From contig QAKK01000041.1 of NCBI GenBank assembly GCA_003343845.1, forward strand, positions 21,782 to 85,781: a DNA stretch of 64,000 nt. The letters are read 5' to 3'. Source of the DNA: Oscillospiraceae bacterium. Lineage in GTDB: Bacteria; Bacillota; Clostridia; Oscillospirales; CAG-272. A program made the position numbers and the translations under genes. A model generated the notes under the pieces. That model had not been told where the DNA came from and made no database searches. It saw only the letters and a program-made list of their open reading frames with translations. Below are positions 1 to 8,528 of this stretch, in pieces. Position 1 is the stretch's first letter, and the number at the start of each line of letters is the position of its first letter.

Positions 1-38
1 CGAGCGGCAAAGCCGTGCCCTCGAGCGGCAAAGCCGTG
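1..38 (+). repeat. 21-bp tandem repeat at the window edge
   Basis: Bases 1-17 and 22-38 are identical with a 21-bp period, encoding two in-frame copies of S-G-K-A-V. It lies inside the partial sialidase-like gene and may continue beyond the window; an assembly-edge artefact is also possible. Confidence 0.7.
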
Positions 39-2273
39 CTGACCTCAGCCGACGACCTGAACGCCGTCGCCGAGAATGCCTATGCCAAAGCCGGGACGCT
101 CGCCTGCCTCGAAGGCGATGCGCGCAGCTATATCGAGCTGTCGGAGAAAACCACCGGCGCGCCGCGCTATAACAAGGCGCAGTACCCCCGCCTCAAGCAG
201 AAGGCGGACGGCAGCTACATTCTCTTTTTCCAGTATGCGACCTACGGTCCGCACATCTACTATGCACACAGTAAAGATCTTGTGCACTGGGAATCGCCCC
301 AAGTGCTCTACAACGCAGAACTCTACCGCTATAAAAACGAAAATCTGCCGAACGGATCCGGCGTGACCTACTTTGTCAACTGCGATGCCGTCGTGCTGCA
401 AAACGGCGACATTCTCGCCGTCACCTCTTACCGCAACAAGGAAGTCTACCGCGATCACCCCGAGCTTGCGGGCATTTATCTCCGCCGCTCGACCGACGGC
501 GGCAGAAGCTGGAGCACCGAGACCTCGATCTACAAGGGCGTCAACTGGGAGCCCTCCATCACCGAGCTGTCAAACGGCGAGATCCAGATCTTCTTCTCGC
601 AGGTTTCGCCCGGCATCGCACGCTGGGGACTGAAAGAGGACCGCAACTCGACCGGCACGGCGATGATCTCCTCGACCGACGGCGGCTATACCTGGACGCC
701 GAACGTCACCGAAGCGCCGTGGCAGGCGAAGATTGCCTTCCAGCAGTACGTCCTCGACGTGGAGGGCTCGCCCAGCTTCACCGATCAGATGAGCGTTGTC
801 ACCGAGCTGTACGACGGTACGCTTGCCGCCGTTTGCGAGTCCAAGGACGCAGACAAGGTCTTCCACATCTCGGTCATCTATTCGGACGCGGCGTGGTCGG
901 ATGCGCCGGACTATGACAAGACCGGTCCCGCCGATCGGCAGAGCAATCTTTTCCCCGGCGCGGCACCCTACATCCGCAAAATGCCGAGCGGCGAGGTCGT
1001 CATCGGCTACGGCAGGAGCAATGACTACTGCCTGCGCGTTGCCGACGGCAGCGCACGCAGCATCGGCGAGCCGATTCTCGCCTTCGGCAAATCGGGCTAC
1101 TGGGGCTCGATCGAGGTCACGGGCGCAAATCGCCTGACTGCGGTCTACCCCGCCATCTCCGGTCAGAACGGCAATGCGATCCTGATCGAGAACTTCTATC
1201 TCAACCACGCGATCCCCGTCGCCGACCGCGCCGTCTGCACGGACGGCAAAAACAGCGACGACTGGGCAAGCGTGACCGACGCGCACTTCATCGGCAGCGC
1301 CTCGCAGGCACAGGCGACCTTCCGCTACGCAAAGGACAAAAACACGCTGTACCTCCTCGTCGAGCGGCGGGATGACAGCCTGACCGCGCGCGACCGCACC
1401 GCCGTTTACCTCGCGGACACAGCGGGCAAAGCCTACCGCCTCGTCATAGACGCGGCTGGCAAGGTCACGCTCGAATCCGGCAGCGGCGCCGCCTTTGCGG
1501 CAGTCGACGGCAAGGTCACATCGGCGTCAACCGTCCTTGCGGATGGCATGGTCACCGAGATCGCCGTGGACCTGAAGTCGCTTGGGCTTGCGGATCGCAC
1601 CGGGCTGAAGGTCAACTATGTGCTTTACAACGCCGACGAAGACGGCGCGTCCGTCACGCGCGACACCGTGGACGTTTCCAGCCTCTACGACGCGAACACA
1701 TGGCTTGACGTGACCTTTGCGGACGGCAAGCAGCCGCCGCTTGCGGCAGGGGCTGCCGCATCGGTCGTCGATGCCAAGCCGCCCGTGCGCGAAAACGCGC
1801 CGCAGACCTTCTTCGACTTTGCGGACAAAGCACTTGTCACCGCGGCATTCGGCGGTACAAACGGGCTTGCCGTCTCTGCGGAGAACGGTTATGCCGCCCT
1901 GCGCATCACCGACAACTACGACCCCTATGTTTCGCTGGTCCTCGGCGAGACAGACGCGGACGCAAACAAGCAAATGCTGATCTGCTACCGCAATCACGGG
2001 GAAAGCGGCAGAGTCGGGCTGTACTACTGCGCGGGCGATGACGCAGCCTATGCCTATACGGCGGCACATCTGATAATGGGCACGCTTGCAACCGACGAAG
2101 AATGGCATGTCGCACTCGTGGACTTCTCGGAAGCGGACGGCTTCTCCGGCAAGCTGAAGACCCTGCGCATCGACCCCTACGACGGCTTGCAGGCAAAGGT
2201 GGGCAGCGGCATCGACATCGCGTGGATCGCGTTTGTCCCCGCCGACGACACCGCGCTCGATTATGTGCAGTGA
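1..2273 (+). CDS. Sialidase-like (Asp-box) glycosidase with CBM9-like module, 5' partial
   Basis: The frame is open to the window edge, so the N-terminus (and any signal peptide) is missing; the GTG at 15 is only the first possible start inside the window. Counting from that GTG, residues about 50-395 look like a sialidase-type beta-propeller, with Asp-boxes S-x-D-G-G-x-x-W near 159-166 (STDGGRSWS) and 220-227 (STDGGYTWT). Residues about 400-575 resemble a CBM9/DOMON-type carbohydrate-binding domain, followed by a glycine/alanine-rich linker and a C-terminal beta-rich module of about 150 residues. No dockerin tail is present, unlike the GH43 enzymes further along. Exo-alpha-sialidase (GH33-like) is the likeliest family, but Asp-boxes occur in several propeller glycosidases, so the substrate is open. 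Confidence 0.75.
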   Translation, partial: SGKAVPSSGKAVLTSADDLNAVAENAYAKAGTLACLEGDARSYIELSEKTTGAPRYNKAQYPRLKQKADGSYILFFQYATYGPHIYYAHSKDLVHWESPQVLYNAELYRYKNENLPNGSGVTYFVNCDAVVLQNGDILAVTSYRNKEVYRDHPELAGIYLRRSTDGGRSWSTETSIYKGVNWEPSITELSNGEIQIFFSQVSPGIARWGLKEDRNSTGTAMISSTDGGYTWTPNVTEAPWQAKIAFQQYVLDVEGSPSFTDQMSVVTELYDGTLAAVCESKDADKVFHISVIYSDAAWSDAPDYDKTGPADRQSNLFPGAAPYIRKMPSGEVVIGYGRSNDYCLRVADGSARSIGEPILAFGKSGYWGSIEVTGANRLTAVYPAISGQNGNAILIENFYLNHAIPVADRAVCTDGKNSDDWASVTDAHFIGSASQAQATFRYAKDKNTLYLLVERRDDSLTARDRTAVYLADTAGKAYRLVIDAAGKVTLESGSGAAFAAVDGKVTSASTVLADGMVTEIAVDLKSLGLADRTGLKVNYVLYNADEDGASVTRDTVDVSSLYDANTWLDVTFADGKQPPLAAGAAASVVDAKPPVRENAPQTFFDFADKALVTAAFGGTNGLAVSAENGYAALRITDNYDPYVSLVLGETDADANKQMLICYRNHGESGRVGLYYCAGDDAAYAYTAAHLIMGTLATDEEWHVALVDFSEADGFSGKLKTLRIDPYDGLQAKVGSGIDIAWIAFVPADDTALDYVQ

Positions 2274-2304
2274 AGAAATAAAGAAAATAGCAAAGATTTT
2301 AACC

Positions 2305-2371
2305 GTAGGGGCGACCATCGGTCGCCCGTCTGCGCGGATGCAAAAAGCGGGCGACCATTGGTCGCCCCTAC
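2305..2371. repeat. Palindromic interspersed repeat, copy 1 (GTAGGGGCGACC family)
   Basis: The ends are inverted copies of about 24 bases: GTAGGGGCGACC at 2305 and GGTCGCCCCTAC ending at 2371. Each arm is itself a short palindrome (GGGCGACC against GGTCGCCC). A second copy is at 16187-16250. Both lie between genes, consistent with a MITE-like or REP-like element. No coding capacity. Confidence 0.8.
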
Positions 2372-2470
2372 AGAATGGCGGAAAGTATGACACACCGCAC
2401 AGGCGCCGTCTGTCTCCCGCCGCATCTAAGCCTTCCCCACCGGGGAAGCCTAAAAGCACGCACACAAACC

Positions 2471-2508
2471 AAAAGGGAACGAACTCGCACGGGTTCGTTC
2501 CCTTTTTT
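2471..2508. terminator. Bidirectional intrinsic terminator
   Basis: A 14-bp perfect stem (2471-2484 with 2493-2506, core AAGGGAACGAAC) has an 8-base loop, A residues on one side and T residues on the other. It serves the sialidase-like gene on the plus strand and the acyl-CoA ligase on the minus strand, whose stop codon touches the stem. Confidence 0.85.
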
Positions 2509-4183
2509 ATTTCACAAGATGGCGCTTGATCTTCATCGAGGTCGTCTTCTCAAACGGGGTCGTGCGGAGCTCCACGTTCCGCACCTGCTTATAGCCGACC
2601 AAGCGGCGGTTGAGCTTGTTGACATCCGCGCGGACCGCCGCGAGCATCTCGCTCTCCGGCGTATCGGCTTCAAACTTCTCCGCATTGGGGAAGACCACAG
2701 CGGTCAGCACCGTCTCTCTGCCGTTCTTTCTGCCGACCACAACGCATTCGGCGATCTTATCCACCGACGCGAGATATTCTTCGATCTCTTCGGGGAAGAC
2801 ATTCTTGCCGTTTTCGAGGACGATGACCGACTTCTTTCTGCCGGTGATGTAGATGTAGCCCTCGTCGTCGAGGTAGCCGAGGTCGCCTGTACGGAACCAG
2901 CCGTCGGCAGTGAAGGCATCGGCGGTCGCCGCCTCGTCCTTATAGTAGCCGAGCATGACGTTTTTACCCTTGACGCAGATCTCGCCGATGTCGTGCCCGT
3001 CCTCATCGGTGACGGCATCCTCGATGCGCACCATGCAGGACGTGACCGCAGGACCGACCGAGCCGGGCTTGGAATGATAGTACACATCCACCGCGATCAG
3101 GGGCGAGCACTCGGTGATGCCGTAGCCCTCCCAGACCTCGATGCCGAGCGAGCGGAAGTCGGCGGCGATCTTCGGGTCAAGCGGCGCGCCGCCGCAGATG
3201 ATCTTCTCAAGTCTGCCGCCGAATGCCGCAAGAATATCGCGGAACAGCAGGCGGCGGGGGTCAAGCCCGATCTTCCGCGTACCGTCGGACAGCTTCATCA
3301 GCCCGCGCACGGCGGATTCCACACCCTTTTTGCGGATCTCATCCCAAACCTTCTTGTCCATCGTGGTGAGGAACAGGGGCACGAGCACGAGCGCCGTGGG
3401 GCGGAAGGTCTGAAAATTGCGCATGCAGTGGCGCAGAGAGTCGTTGATGGCGATCTCGCAGCCGTAGTTGGCGGCGGCAAGTGAGCAGCACAGCTCATAG
3501 GTGTGATGGATGGGCAGCACCGAGACCAGCACGTCGCGCGGGAAGAAATCGACCGCTTCGCACGCCGAGTTGATCGCGGCGCAGATGTTCTTCTCGGAGA
3601 GCATAACGCACTTGCTGGTGCCGGTCGTGCCCGAGGTGAACAGCATCACGGCAAGCCGGTCCATATCGGACGGAGAGGACGGGTCGTGCGGACGCCCGGT
3701 GCCGATCGACTCGATCTCCTCCATCGACTTATAATAGGGCGCGTCCGCCGCGCCTGCCATCGGAATGAACGCGATCTCGGGGTGCCGCGCCGCCACATCG
3801 CGGAATTTCTCGGCAAACAGCGGAGAGAAGACCACGTTATCCGCCTCCGCGCGGCAGAGGAAGTTCTCGATCTCGGCTATCGCCAGCTCCTTATCCATCG
3901 GGATTGCCGTGCCGCCGAACATCACGGTCGCAAGGTAAGCGACGTACCAGGACGGCGAGGTCTCGCCGATGATGGCGGTGCGCCTGCCCTTGATGCGCCC
4001 GAGACGGTACAGCCCGGAGCCGAACGCCGTCACACGCGCCGCCAGCGCGCGGTAGGTGATCTTCCGGATGTTGCCCTCGGCGTCAAAATAGTCAAACATG
4101 GTGCGCTCGCCGCGGCTCTCAAGGATGGAGACCATGTGCTTGATATTGGTGATCGGTGTATAAATACGTTTGGTTTTTTTCAT
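2507..4183 (-). CDS. AMP-forming acyl-CoA synthetase/ligase
   Basis: A 558-residue member of the ANL adenylating superfamily that activates a carboxylic acid with ATP and then forms a CoA thioester. The phosphate loop TSGTTGTSK is at about 183-191, YGITE at 354-358, and the hinge-region TGD at 432-434 precedes GRKK. Long-chain fatty acids are the usual substrate for this overall form, but the sequence does not fix it. The start ATG at 4183 is chosen because AGAGG lies 11 bases upstream; longer in-frame starts would run into the marR gene. It begins 16 bases after the marR stop, so the two are probably cotranscribed from the marR promoter. A terminator stem sits directly at its end. Confidence 0.88.
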   Translation of the reverse strand: MKKTKRIYTPITNIKHMVSILESRGERTMFDYFDAEGNIRKITYRALAARVTAFGSGLYRLGRIKGRRTAIIGETSPSWYVAYLATVMFGGTAIPMDKELAIAEIENFLCRAEADNVVFSPLFAEKFRDVAARHPEIAFIPMAGAADAPYYKSMEEIESIGTGRPHDPSSPSDMDRLAVMLFTSGTTGTSKCVMLSEKNICAAINSACEAVDFFPRDVLVSVLPIHHTYELCCSLAAANYGCEIAINDSLRHCMRNFQTFRPTALVLVPLFLTTMDKKVWDEIRKKGVESAVRGLMKLSDGTRKIGLDPRRLLFRDILAAFGGRLEKIICGGAPLDPKIAADFRSLGIEVWEGYGITECSPLIAVDVYYHSKPGSVGPAVTSCMVRIEDAVTDEDGHDIGEICVKGKNVMLGYYKDEAATADAFTADGWFRTGDLGYLDDEGYIYITGRKKSVIVLENGKNVFPEEIEEYLASVDKIAECVVVGRKNGRETVLTAVVFPNAEKFEADTPESEMLAAVRADVNKLNRRLVGYKQVRNVELRTTPFEKTTSMKIKRHLVK

Positions 4184-4199
4184 CGCTTCGATATTCCTC

Positions 4200-4718
4200 T
4201 CAGTCCTTGTCTGCGGCATTCTTGTCGGCATTTTTGCCCTTGCCGGAGAGCTTGCCTAAAAACGCGGTCGGTGAAAATCTCTGCACGGCATCGAAAATGC
4301 GGGTGACCAGCGACGCCTCCTCCGTGCTCGGGAGCGCACCCATGAACCCGGCGAAATACTCGTCCTCCGCCGCCTTCAGCTTTTCGATCACGGGGTCTGC
4401 CGCCTCGGTCAGCCGCACCGCGACATACCGTCGGTCGTCGCTGCTCTGCTCGGTGACAAGATACCCTTTCTGCTTTAAGGATTCCACCGCCTGGCTGATA
4501 TTGCCCTTGGAAATATTGGAGGATTCGCTGATGGCGCCCACCGTGTTGTTCTCGGGTGAGGCGGTCAGCGCAAGGAGCACGTCTGTCTCGTTGAGCGTGA
4601 AGCCGTCCGCCTCGATGGCACGGTGACAATGCGTGCGCATCGACTTGCCGAGGCTCATCAGCTTGGTGAACACCTCATACGGTTTGAATCGCGGCTTGCT
4701 TTCTTTCTCCACCGTCAT
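4200..4718 (-). CDS. MarR-family transcriptional regulator
   Basis: A 172-residue winged-helix regulator. The middle of the protein carries the MarR-type helix-turn-helix and wing: SNISKGNISQAVESLKQKG is followed by SDDRRYVAVRLT, the classic D-x-R-x-x-x-V-x-L wing. It starts at the ATG at 4718 behind AAAGGAGG. It is the first gene of a two-gene operon with the acyl-CoA ligase. Its promoter has a tandem 15-bp repeat exactly where transcription should start, so negative autoregulation is likely. The ligand is unknown; an acyl-CoA or free fatty acid would fit the neighbour, but that is inference. Confidence 0.9.
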   Translation of the reverse strand: MTVEKESKPRFKPYEVFTKLMSLGKSMRTHCHRAIEADGFTLNETDVLLALTASPENNTVGAISESSNISKGNISQAVESLKQKGYLVTEQSSDDRRYVAVRLTEAADPVIEKLKAAEDEYFAGFMGALPSTEEASLVTRIFDAVQRFSPTAFLGKLSGKGKNADKNAADKD

Positions 4719-4728
4719 GCCTCCTTTT

Positions 4729-4758
4729 CAAAACAGTTCTAAACAAAACAATTCTAAG
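4729..4758 (-). promoter_or_regulatory. Tandem 15-bp operator candidate for the MarR regulator
   Basis: Two direct copies, TTAGAATTGTTTTGT and TTAGAACTGTTTTGA (minus strand), differ at two positions and abut without spacing. They sit between the -10 box and the ribosome-binding site of marR, overlapping the expected start point. This is where an autorepressor would bind. Confidence 0.6.
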
Positions 4759-4765
4759 CGCAACC

Positions 4766-4794
4766 ATAATAGCATATCCGCGGGCATTTGTCAA
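4766..4794 (-). promoter_or_regulatory. Sigma-A promoter of marR-acyl-CoA ligase
   Basis: Minus strand: TTGACA (4794-4789), 17-base spacer, TATTAT (4771-4766). Near-consensus. The tandem repeat 4729-4758 lies directly downstream. Confidence 0.8.
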
Positions 4795-4930
4795 TGGTAT
4801 TTACAAAGAAAATTCCGACAGATTTTCACCTTCTGTCGGAAATACGTTTTTTCGGCTTCGGAACGCCTTTTTTCTCCTTTTTGCATAAAAGAAGCGGTCG
4901 AATATGCGCGAATTTTCTCAAAGTTAAGGC

Positions 4931-4959
4931 TTGCATTTTCGGTTACCCTGTGCTAATAT
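4931..4959 (+). promoter_or_regulatory. Sigma-A promoter of the DUF6110-like/P1B ATPase genes
   Basis: TTGCAT (4931-4936), 17-base spacer, TAATAT (4954-4959). The leader that follows contains a short GCCC-tat-GGGC hairpin near 5002-5013 before the GGAGG. The rest of the 4795-4930 stretch holds only a 9-bp inverted repeat (4813-4821/4833-4841). Confidence 0.7.
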
Positions 4960-5036
4960 AAGCGTGGAGCAGTCTGAAGGCTGCCCGGAAATGAACCAAA
5001 CGCCCCTATGGGCGAAAAAACACGGAGGTATTGACA

Positions 5037-5333
5037 ATGAGCTTTGGAAAACTTGCGGTATTCGCAGCCGGCGTGCTGTTCGGCACGGCAGGCGTCAAGC
5101 TTCTGTCGAGCAAGGACGCAAAGAAGGTCTATACGCATACGACTGCTGCGGCACTGCGCGCCAAGGACAGCGTGATGAAGACCTACACGACGGTCAAGGA
5201 AAATGCGGAGGATATTCTCGCCGATGCAAAAGCGATCAACGAGGATCGCGCAGCCGCCGAGGAAGCGCAGGTCATCGAGGATGCCGAGGCGGAAGCCGCC
5301 GCCGAAACCGCGGTCGAGACCGCGGCCGAATAA
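5037..5333 (+). CDS. Small membrane-anchored protein, DUF6110-like, partner of the metal ATPase
   Basis: 98 residues. Residues about 5-24 form a hydrophobic, probably membrane-spanning segment (KLAVFAAGVLFGTAGVKLL). A lysine/alanine-rich helical stretch and a glutamate/alanine-rich tail follow (about 65-98). The ATG at 5037 has GGAGG 9 bases upstream; a TTG six bases earlier is less likely. It is followed by a P1B-type ATPase after 96 bases. DUF6110 proteins are known next to such ATPases in Firmicutes; I assign the family from the N-terminal pattern and the context. Whether it chaperones the pump or handles metal is not visible: it has no cysteine or histidine cluster. Confidence 0.6.
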   Translation: MSFGKLAVFAAGVLFGTAGVKLLSSKDAKKVYTHTTAAALRAKDSVMKTYTTVKENAEDILADAKAINEDRAAAEEAQVIEDAEAEAAAETAVETAAE

Positions 5334-5429
5334 GACACCCGGACTGAAAAAGCCCGGTCGCCGAAAAAGCCGCCGAGCGCGGCTTTTTTGGGTTCAACTT
5401 TTGTTTTTTTCCACGGAGGATATACCGAC

Positions 5430-7538
5430 ATGAAATGCAAGGTCCTGCATGAGACGCGGGGCAGGCTGCGCGTGCACCTCATCGGCTGCCGTCTGTCGCT
5501 TGCCGACGCGGACAAGTTAGAGGGATACCTTTCGGCAGTCCCCGGCGTGACGCATGCGAAAGTCTACGACCGCACCGCCGATGCCGTCGTCTGCTATGCG
5601 GGCAGCCGCGCCGCCGTGATCGGCGCGTTTGCGCGCTACAACAAGGCAGACGCAGCACTCGACGCTTATCTGCCCGCACATTCGACGCGGGCGCTGAACC
5701 GCGAATTTGAAGACAACCTCGTCGGCGTGACGGTGCGCCGCTTTGCGTCAAAGCTGTTCTTCCCCGCCCCGCTGCGCGCCGTACTGGCGGTGATCAGGGG
5801 CATCCGCTATGCGTGGAAGGGGCTCTCCGCCCTGCGGCGCGGCAAGCTGACCGTCGAGGTGCTGGACGCCACCGCCGTCAGCGTTTCGCTGCTGCGCGGC
5901 GACTTCAAGACGGCGGCATCCGTCATGTTCATGCTGAAGCTGGGCGAGATTCTCGAGGAGTGGACACGCAAGAAGTCGCTTGCCGACCTGGCAGACGCCA
6001 TGTCGCTGCATGTGGACAAGGTCTGGCGCGTTGAGGACGGCGCCGAGGTGCTCGTCCCGATCGGCGAGGTCGCCGCGCATGACCGCATCGCGGTACGCAC
6101 CGGCAACCTCATTCCGCTCGACGGCAAGGTCGTCTCGGGCGAAGCCGCCGTCAACCAGGCATCGATGACCGGCGAATCTCTCCCCGTGCAGAAGAGTGCG
6201 GGCGGCTTTGTCTACGCGGGCACGGTCGTAGAGGACGGCAGCATCGTCATCGAGGTGGAGAAGACCGCAGGCGGCGGTCGCTATGACCGCATCGTCAAGA
6301 TGATCGAGGACTCCGAGCGGATGAAATCCGCCTCTGAGGCCCGCGCAACAAGCATTGCGGACCGTCTTGTGCCCTACACGCTCGGCGGCACGGTGCTGAC
6401 CTGGCTGCTCACCCGCAACGTCACGAAGACGCTGGCAGTGCTGATGGTGGACTTCTCCTGCGCCCTGAAGCTCGCAATCCCGATCGCGGTGATCTCCGCA
6501 ATGCGCGAATGCAGTCTGCACGGCATCACGGTCAAGGGCGGACACTATCTCGAGACAGTCGCCAAGGCGGACACCATCGTCTTTGACAAGACCGGCACAC
6601 TGACCTATGCCACGCCGCGCGTTGCCGGCATCGTCACCTTCGGCGGGCATGCGGAGAGCGAGATGCTCCGCCTTGCCGCCTGCCTTGAGGAGCATTACCC
6701 GCACTCGATCGCCAATGCGGTCGTCGCCGAGGCGACGGCACGCGGGCTCGGGCACGAGGAGCGGCACGCCGAGGTGCAGTATGTCGTGGCGCACGGCATT
6801 GCCAGCGCAGTGGACAACGAGCGCGTGTGCATCGGCAGTGCGCACTTCATCTTTGAGGACGAAGCCTGCCGTGTCCCCGCAGGCGAGACAGACAAACTCG
6901 AATCGCTGCACGGTGAATATTCCTATCTGTATCTCGCCATCGGCGGCGAGCTTGCCGCCGTGCTCTGCATCGACGACCCCATCAAGGCAGGCGCGCGCAA
7001 TGCGATCCGCGCCCTACACGATTGCGGCATCGGGCGCATCGTGATGATGACCGGCGACAACGAGAAGACCGCGGCGCGCGTGGCTGCCGCCGTCGGCGTG
7101 GACGATTTCCGCGCCGAGGTGCTGCCGGAGGACAAAGCAAACTTCGTCCGCGCCGAGCGCGAAGCCGGGCGCACGGTCATCATGGTGGGCGACGGCGTGA
7201 ACGACACACCCGCCCTCTCCGAGGCGAATGTCGGCATCGCGGTCAGCACCGGCGCAGCGATCGCCCGCGAGGTGGCGGACGTGACCGTGCTCTCGGACGA
7301 TCTCGACGCGCTTGTCACCCTGCGCCGCATTGCGGCGGCGCTGCAAGCCCGCATCGGGCACAATTACCGCACGATCGTTTCGTTCAACTCCCTGCTCATC
7401 CTGCTCGGCGTAACCGGGACGATCCAGCCGACCTTCTCGGCGCTCCTGCACAACGCGTCCACGCTGGCGATCAGCCTGCGCAGCATGACGCCGCTCCTGC
7501 ACAACGCGGAGCGCACGCCGAACGCGGAAAACGCTTGA
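5430..7538 (+). CDS. P1B-type heavy-metal-translocating ATPase with atypical TM4 motif
   Basis: 702 residues, starting at the ATG at 5430 behind CGGAGG. The N-terminal about 70 residues look like an HMA fold without the metal-binding C-x-x-C. Later landmarks are TGES at 247-250 (dephosphorylation loop), the phosphorylation motif DKTGTLT with Asp386, and GDGVND at 587-592. The membrane motif that defines metal choice in P1B pumps is normally CPC, SPC, CPH or TPC; here TM4 reads DFSCALKLAIP (Cys344), with no proline before or after the cysteine. The pump is therefore P1B-like but outside the well-known metal classes. It follows the DUF6110-like gene and ends at a terminator. The metal is unknown. 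Confidence 0.85.
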   Translation: MKCKVLHETRGRLRVHLIGCRLSLADADKLEGYLSAVPGVTHAKVYDRTADAVVCYAGSRAAVIGAFARYNKADAALDAYLPAHSTRALNREFEDNLVGVTVRRFASKLFFPAPLRAVLAVIRGIRYAWKGLSALRRGKLTVEVLDATAVSVSLLRGDFKTAASVMFMLKLGEILEEWTRKKSLADLADAMSLHVDKVWRVEDGAEVLVPIGEVAAHDRIAVRTGNLIPLDGKVVSGEAAVNQASMTGESLPVQKSAGGFVYAGTVVEDGSIVIEVEKTAGGGRYDRIVKMIEDSERMKSASEARATSIADRLVPYTLGGTVLTWLLTRNVTKTLAVLMVDFSCALKLAIPIAVISAMRECSLHGITVKGGHYLETVAKADTIVFDKTGTLTYATPRVAGIVTFGGHAESEMLRLAACLEEHYPHSIANAVVAEATARGLGHEERHAEVQYVVAHGIASAVDNERVCIGSAHFIFEDEACRVPAGETDKLESLHGEYSYLYLAIGGELAAVLCIDDPIKAGARNAIRALHDCGIGRIVMMTGDNEKTAARVAAAVGVDDFRAEVLPEDKANFVRAEREAGRTVIMVGDGVNDTPALSEANVGIAVSTGAAIAREVADVTVLSDDLDALVTLRRIAAALQARIGHNYRTIVSFNSLLILLGVTGTIQPTFSALLHNASTLAISLRSMTPLLHNAERTPNAENA

Positions 7539-7558
7539 CGTGGGAAACAATCGGCGCT

Positions 7559-7593
7559 AAAATAGTTACGTGCAGCCGCACGGAACTATTTTT
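7559..7593 (+). terminator. Intrinsic terminator after the metal ATPase
   Basis: Stem AAAATAGTT-a-CGTGC pairs with GCACG-g-AACTATTTT (one A/G mismatch), loop AGCC, then T residues. It separates the ATPase from the amidohydrolase. Confidence 0.75.
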
Positions 7594-7610
7594 GATTTTT
7601 AGGAAACATC

Positions 7611-8420
7611 ATGAACAACGGATACTGCATCATAGACGCACACTGCCACATCTACCCCGCAAAGATCGCCGCCCGCGCCGCCGCGGGCATCGGCACCTTC
7701 TACCGCACCAAATCCGCCTGCGGCGGTACGGCGGAAGAACTGCTCCGCCGCGCAGATGCCTGCGGCATTGACCGTTTCATCGTGGAATCGGTCGCCACCT
7801 CGGCGCATCAGGTGCGGGACATCAACGAATTCATCGCCGCCGAAGTCGCCGCAGCAGGCGGTCGTTTCTTCGGGCTCGGCACGCTCTATCCCGACAGCCC
7901 CGACCTTGTCGGCGACTACCGCCATCTGCGAGAGCTGGGTCTGCACGGCATCAAGCTGCACCCCGACATCCAGGGCTTCAAGATTGACGACTTCCGCTGC
8001 CTCAGAATCTACGAAATGTGCGAGGCGGACGGGCTGCCCATCCTCATGCACACCGGCGACAGCCGCTATGACTACTCCAACCCGAACCGCCTCATCCCGA
8101 TCCTGCGCATCTACACCGGGCTGAAGCTGATTGCCGCGCACATGGGCGGCTACACGATGTGGGAGGAGGCAAGCCGCAAGCTCTGCGACATCGAAAACAT
8201 CACGGTGGACTGCTCGTCCACTCTGCCCTATCTATCGCGTGAGACTGCCGTCGAGATCATCCGCCGCTATGGTGCGGGGCGCGTGCTGTTCGGCACGGAC
8301 TATCCGCTCTGGACGCCGGAGGGCGAACTCACGTCCTTTTTCTCACTCGGGCTGACCCCGGAAGAGAACAAAGCCATCCTCGCCGACAACGCCCGCCGCG
8401 TCTTCGGCATCGCGGAATAA
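7611..8420 (+). CDS. Amidohydrolase-family metal-dependent hydrolase (PF04909-like)
   Basis: 269 residues with a TIM-barrel amidohydrolase pattern. The N-terminal metal motif DAHCHI is at about residues 9-14, GIKLHPDIQGF near 118-128, the metal-binding MHTGD near 144-148, AAHMGG near 176-181, and a C-terminal catalytic Asp in GTDYPLW near 228-234. This H-x-H...H...H...D set is that of the ACMSD/2-pyrone-4,6-dicarboxylate hydrolase group rather than TatD nucleases. The substrate cannot be read from sequence. Terminators lie on both sides, so it appears monocistronic. Confidence 0.8.
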   Translation: MNNGYCIIDAHCHIYPAKIAARAAAGIGTFYRTKSACGGTAEELLRRADACGIDRFIVESVATSAHQVRDINEFIAAEVAAAGGRFFGLGTLYPDSPDLVGDYRHLRELGLHGIKLHPDIQGFKIDDFRCLRIYEMCEADGLPILMHTGDSRYDYSNPNRLIPILRIYTGLKLIAAHMGGYTMWEEASRKLCDIENITVDCSSTLPYLSRETAVEIIRRYGAGRVLFGTDYPLWTPEGELTSFFSLGLTPEENKAILADNARRVFGIAE

Positions 8421-8493
8421 AAAAACCGTCCTACGGTAAAGAATTTTTGCGTATCCGTAAAGGCGACAGATCGTCACACCTATAAGCCTTGCA

Positions 8494-8523
8494 AAAAAGG
8501 AACGGCAGCAGCCGTTCCTTTTT
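8494..8523. terminator. Bidirectional intrinsic terminator
   Basis: A 13-bp perfect stem AAAAAGGAACGGC / GCCGTTCCTTTTT with loop AGCA. It ends both the amidohydrolase (plus) and nrnA (minus). Confidence 0.9.
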
Positions 8524-8528
8524 CCGTT

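Noticed and set aside
4813..4841. Inverted repeat TTCCGACAG / CTGTCGGAA as a terminator
   Set aside because: No plus-strand gene ends before it, and the T-run is separated from the stem by five bases; it may be a protein site or chance.
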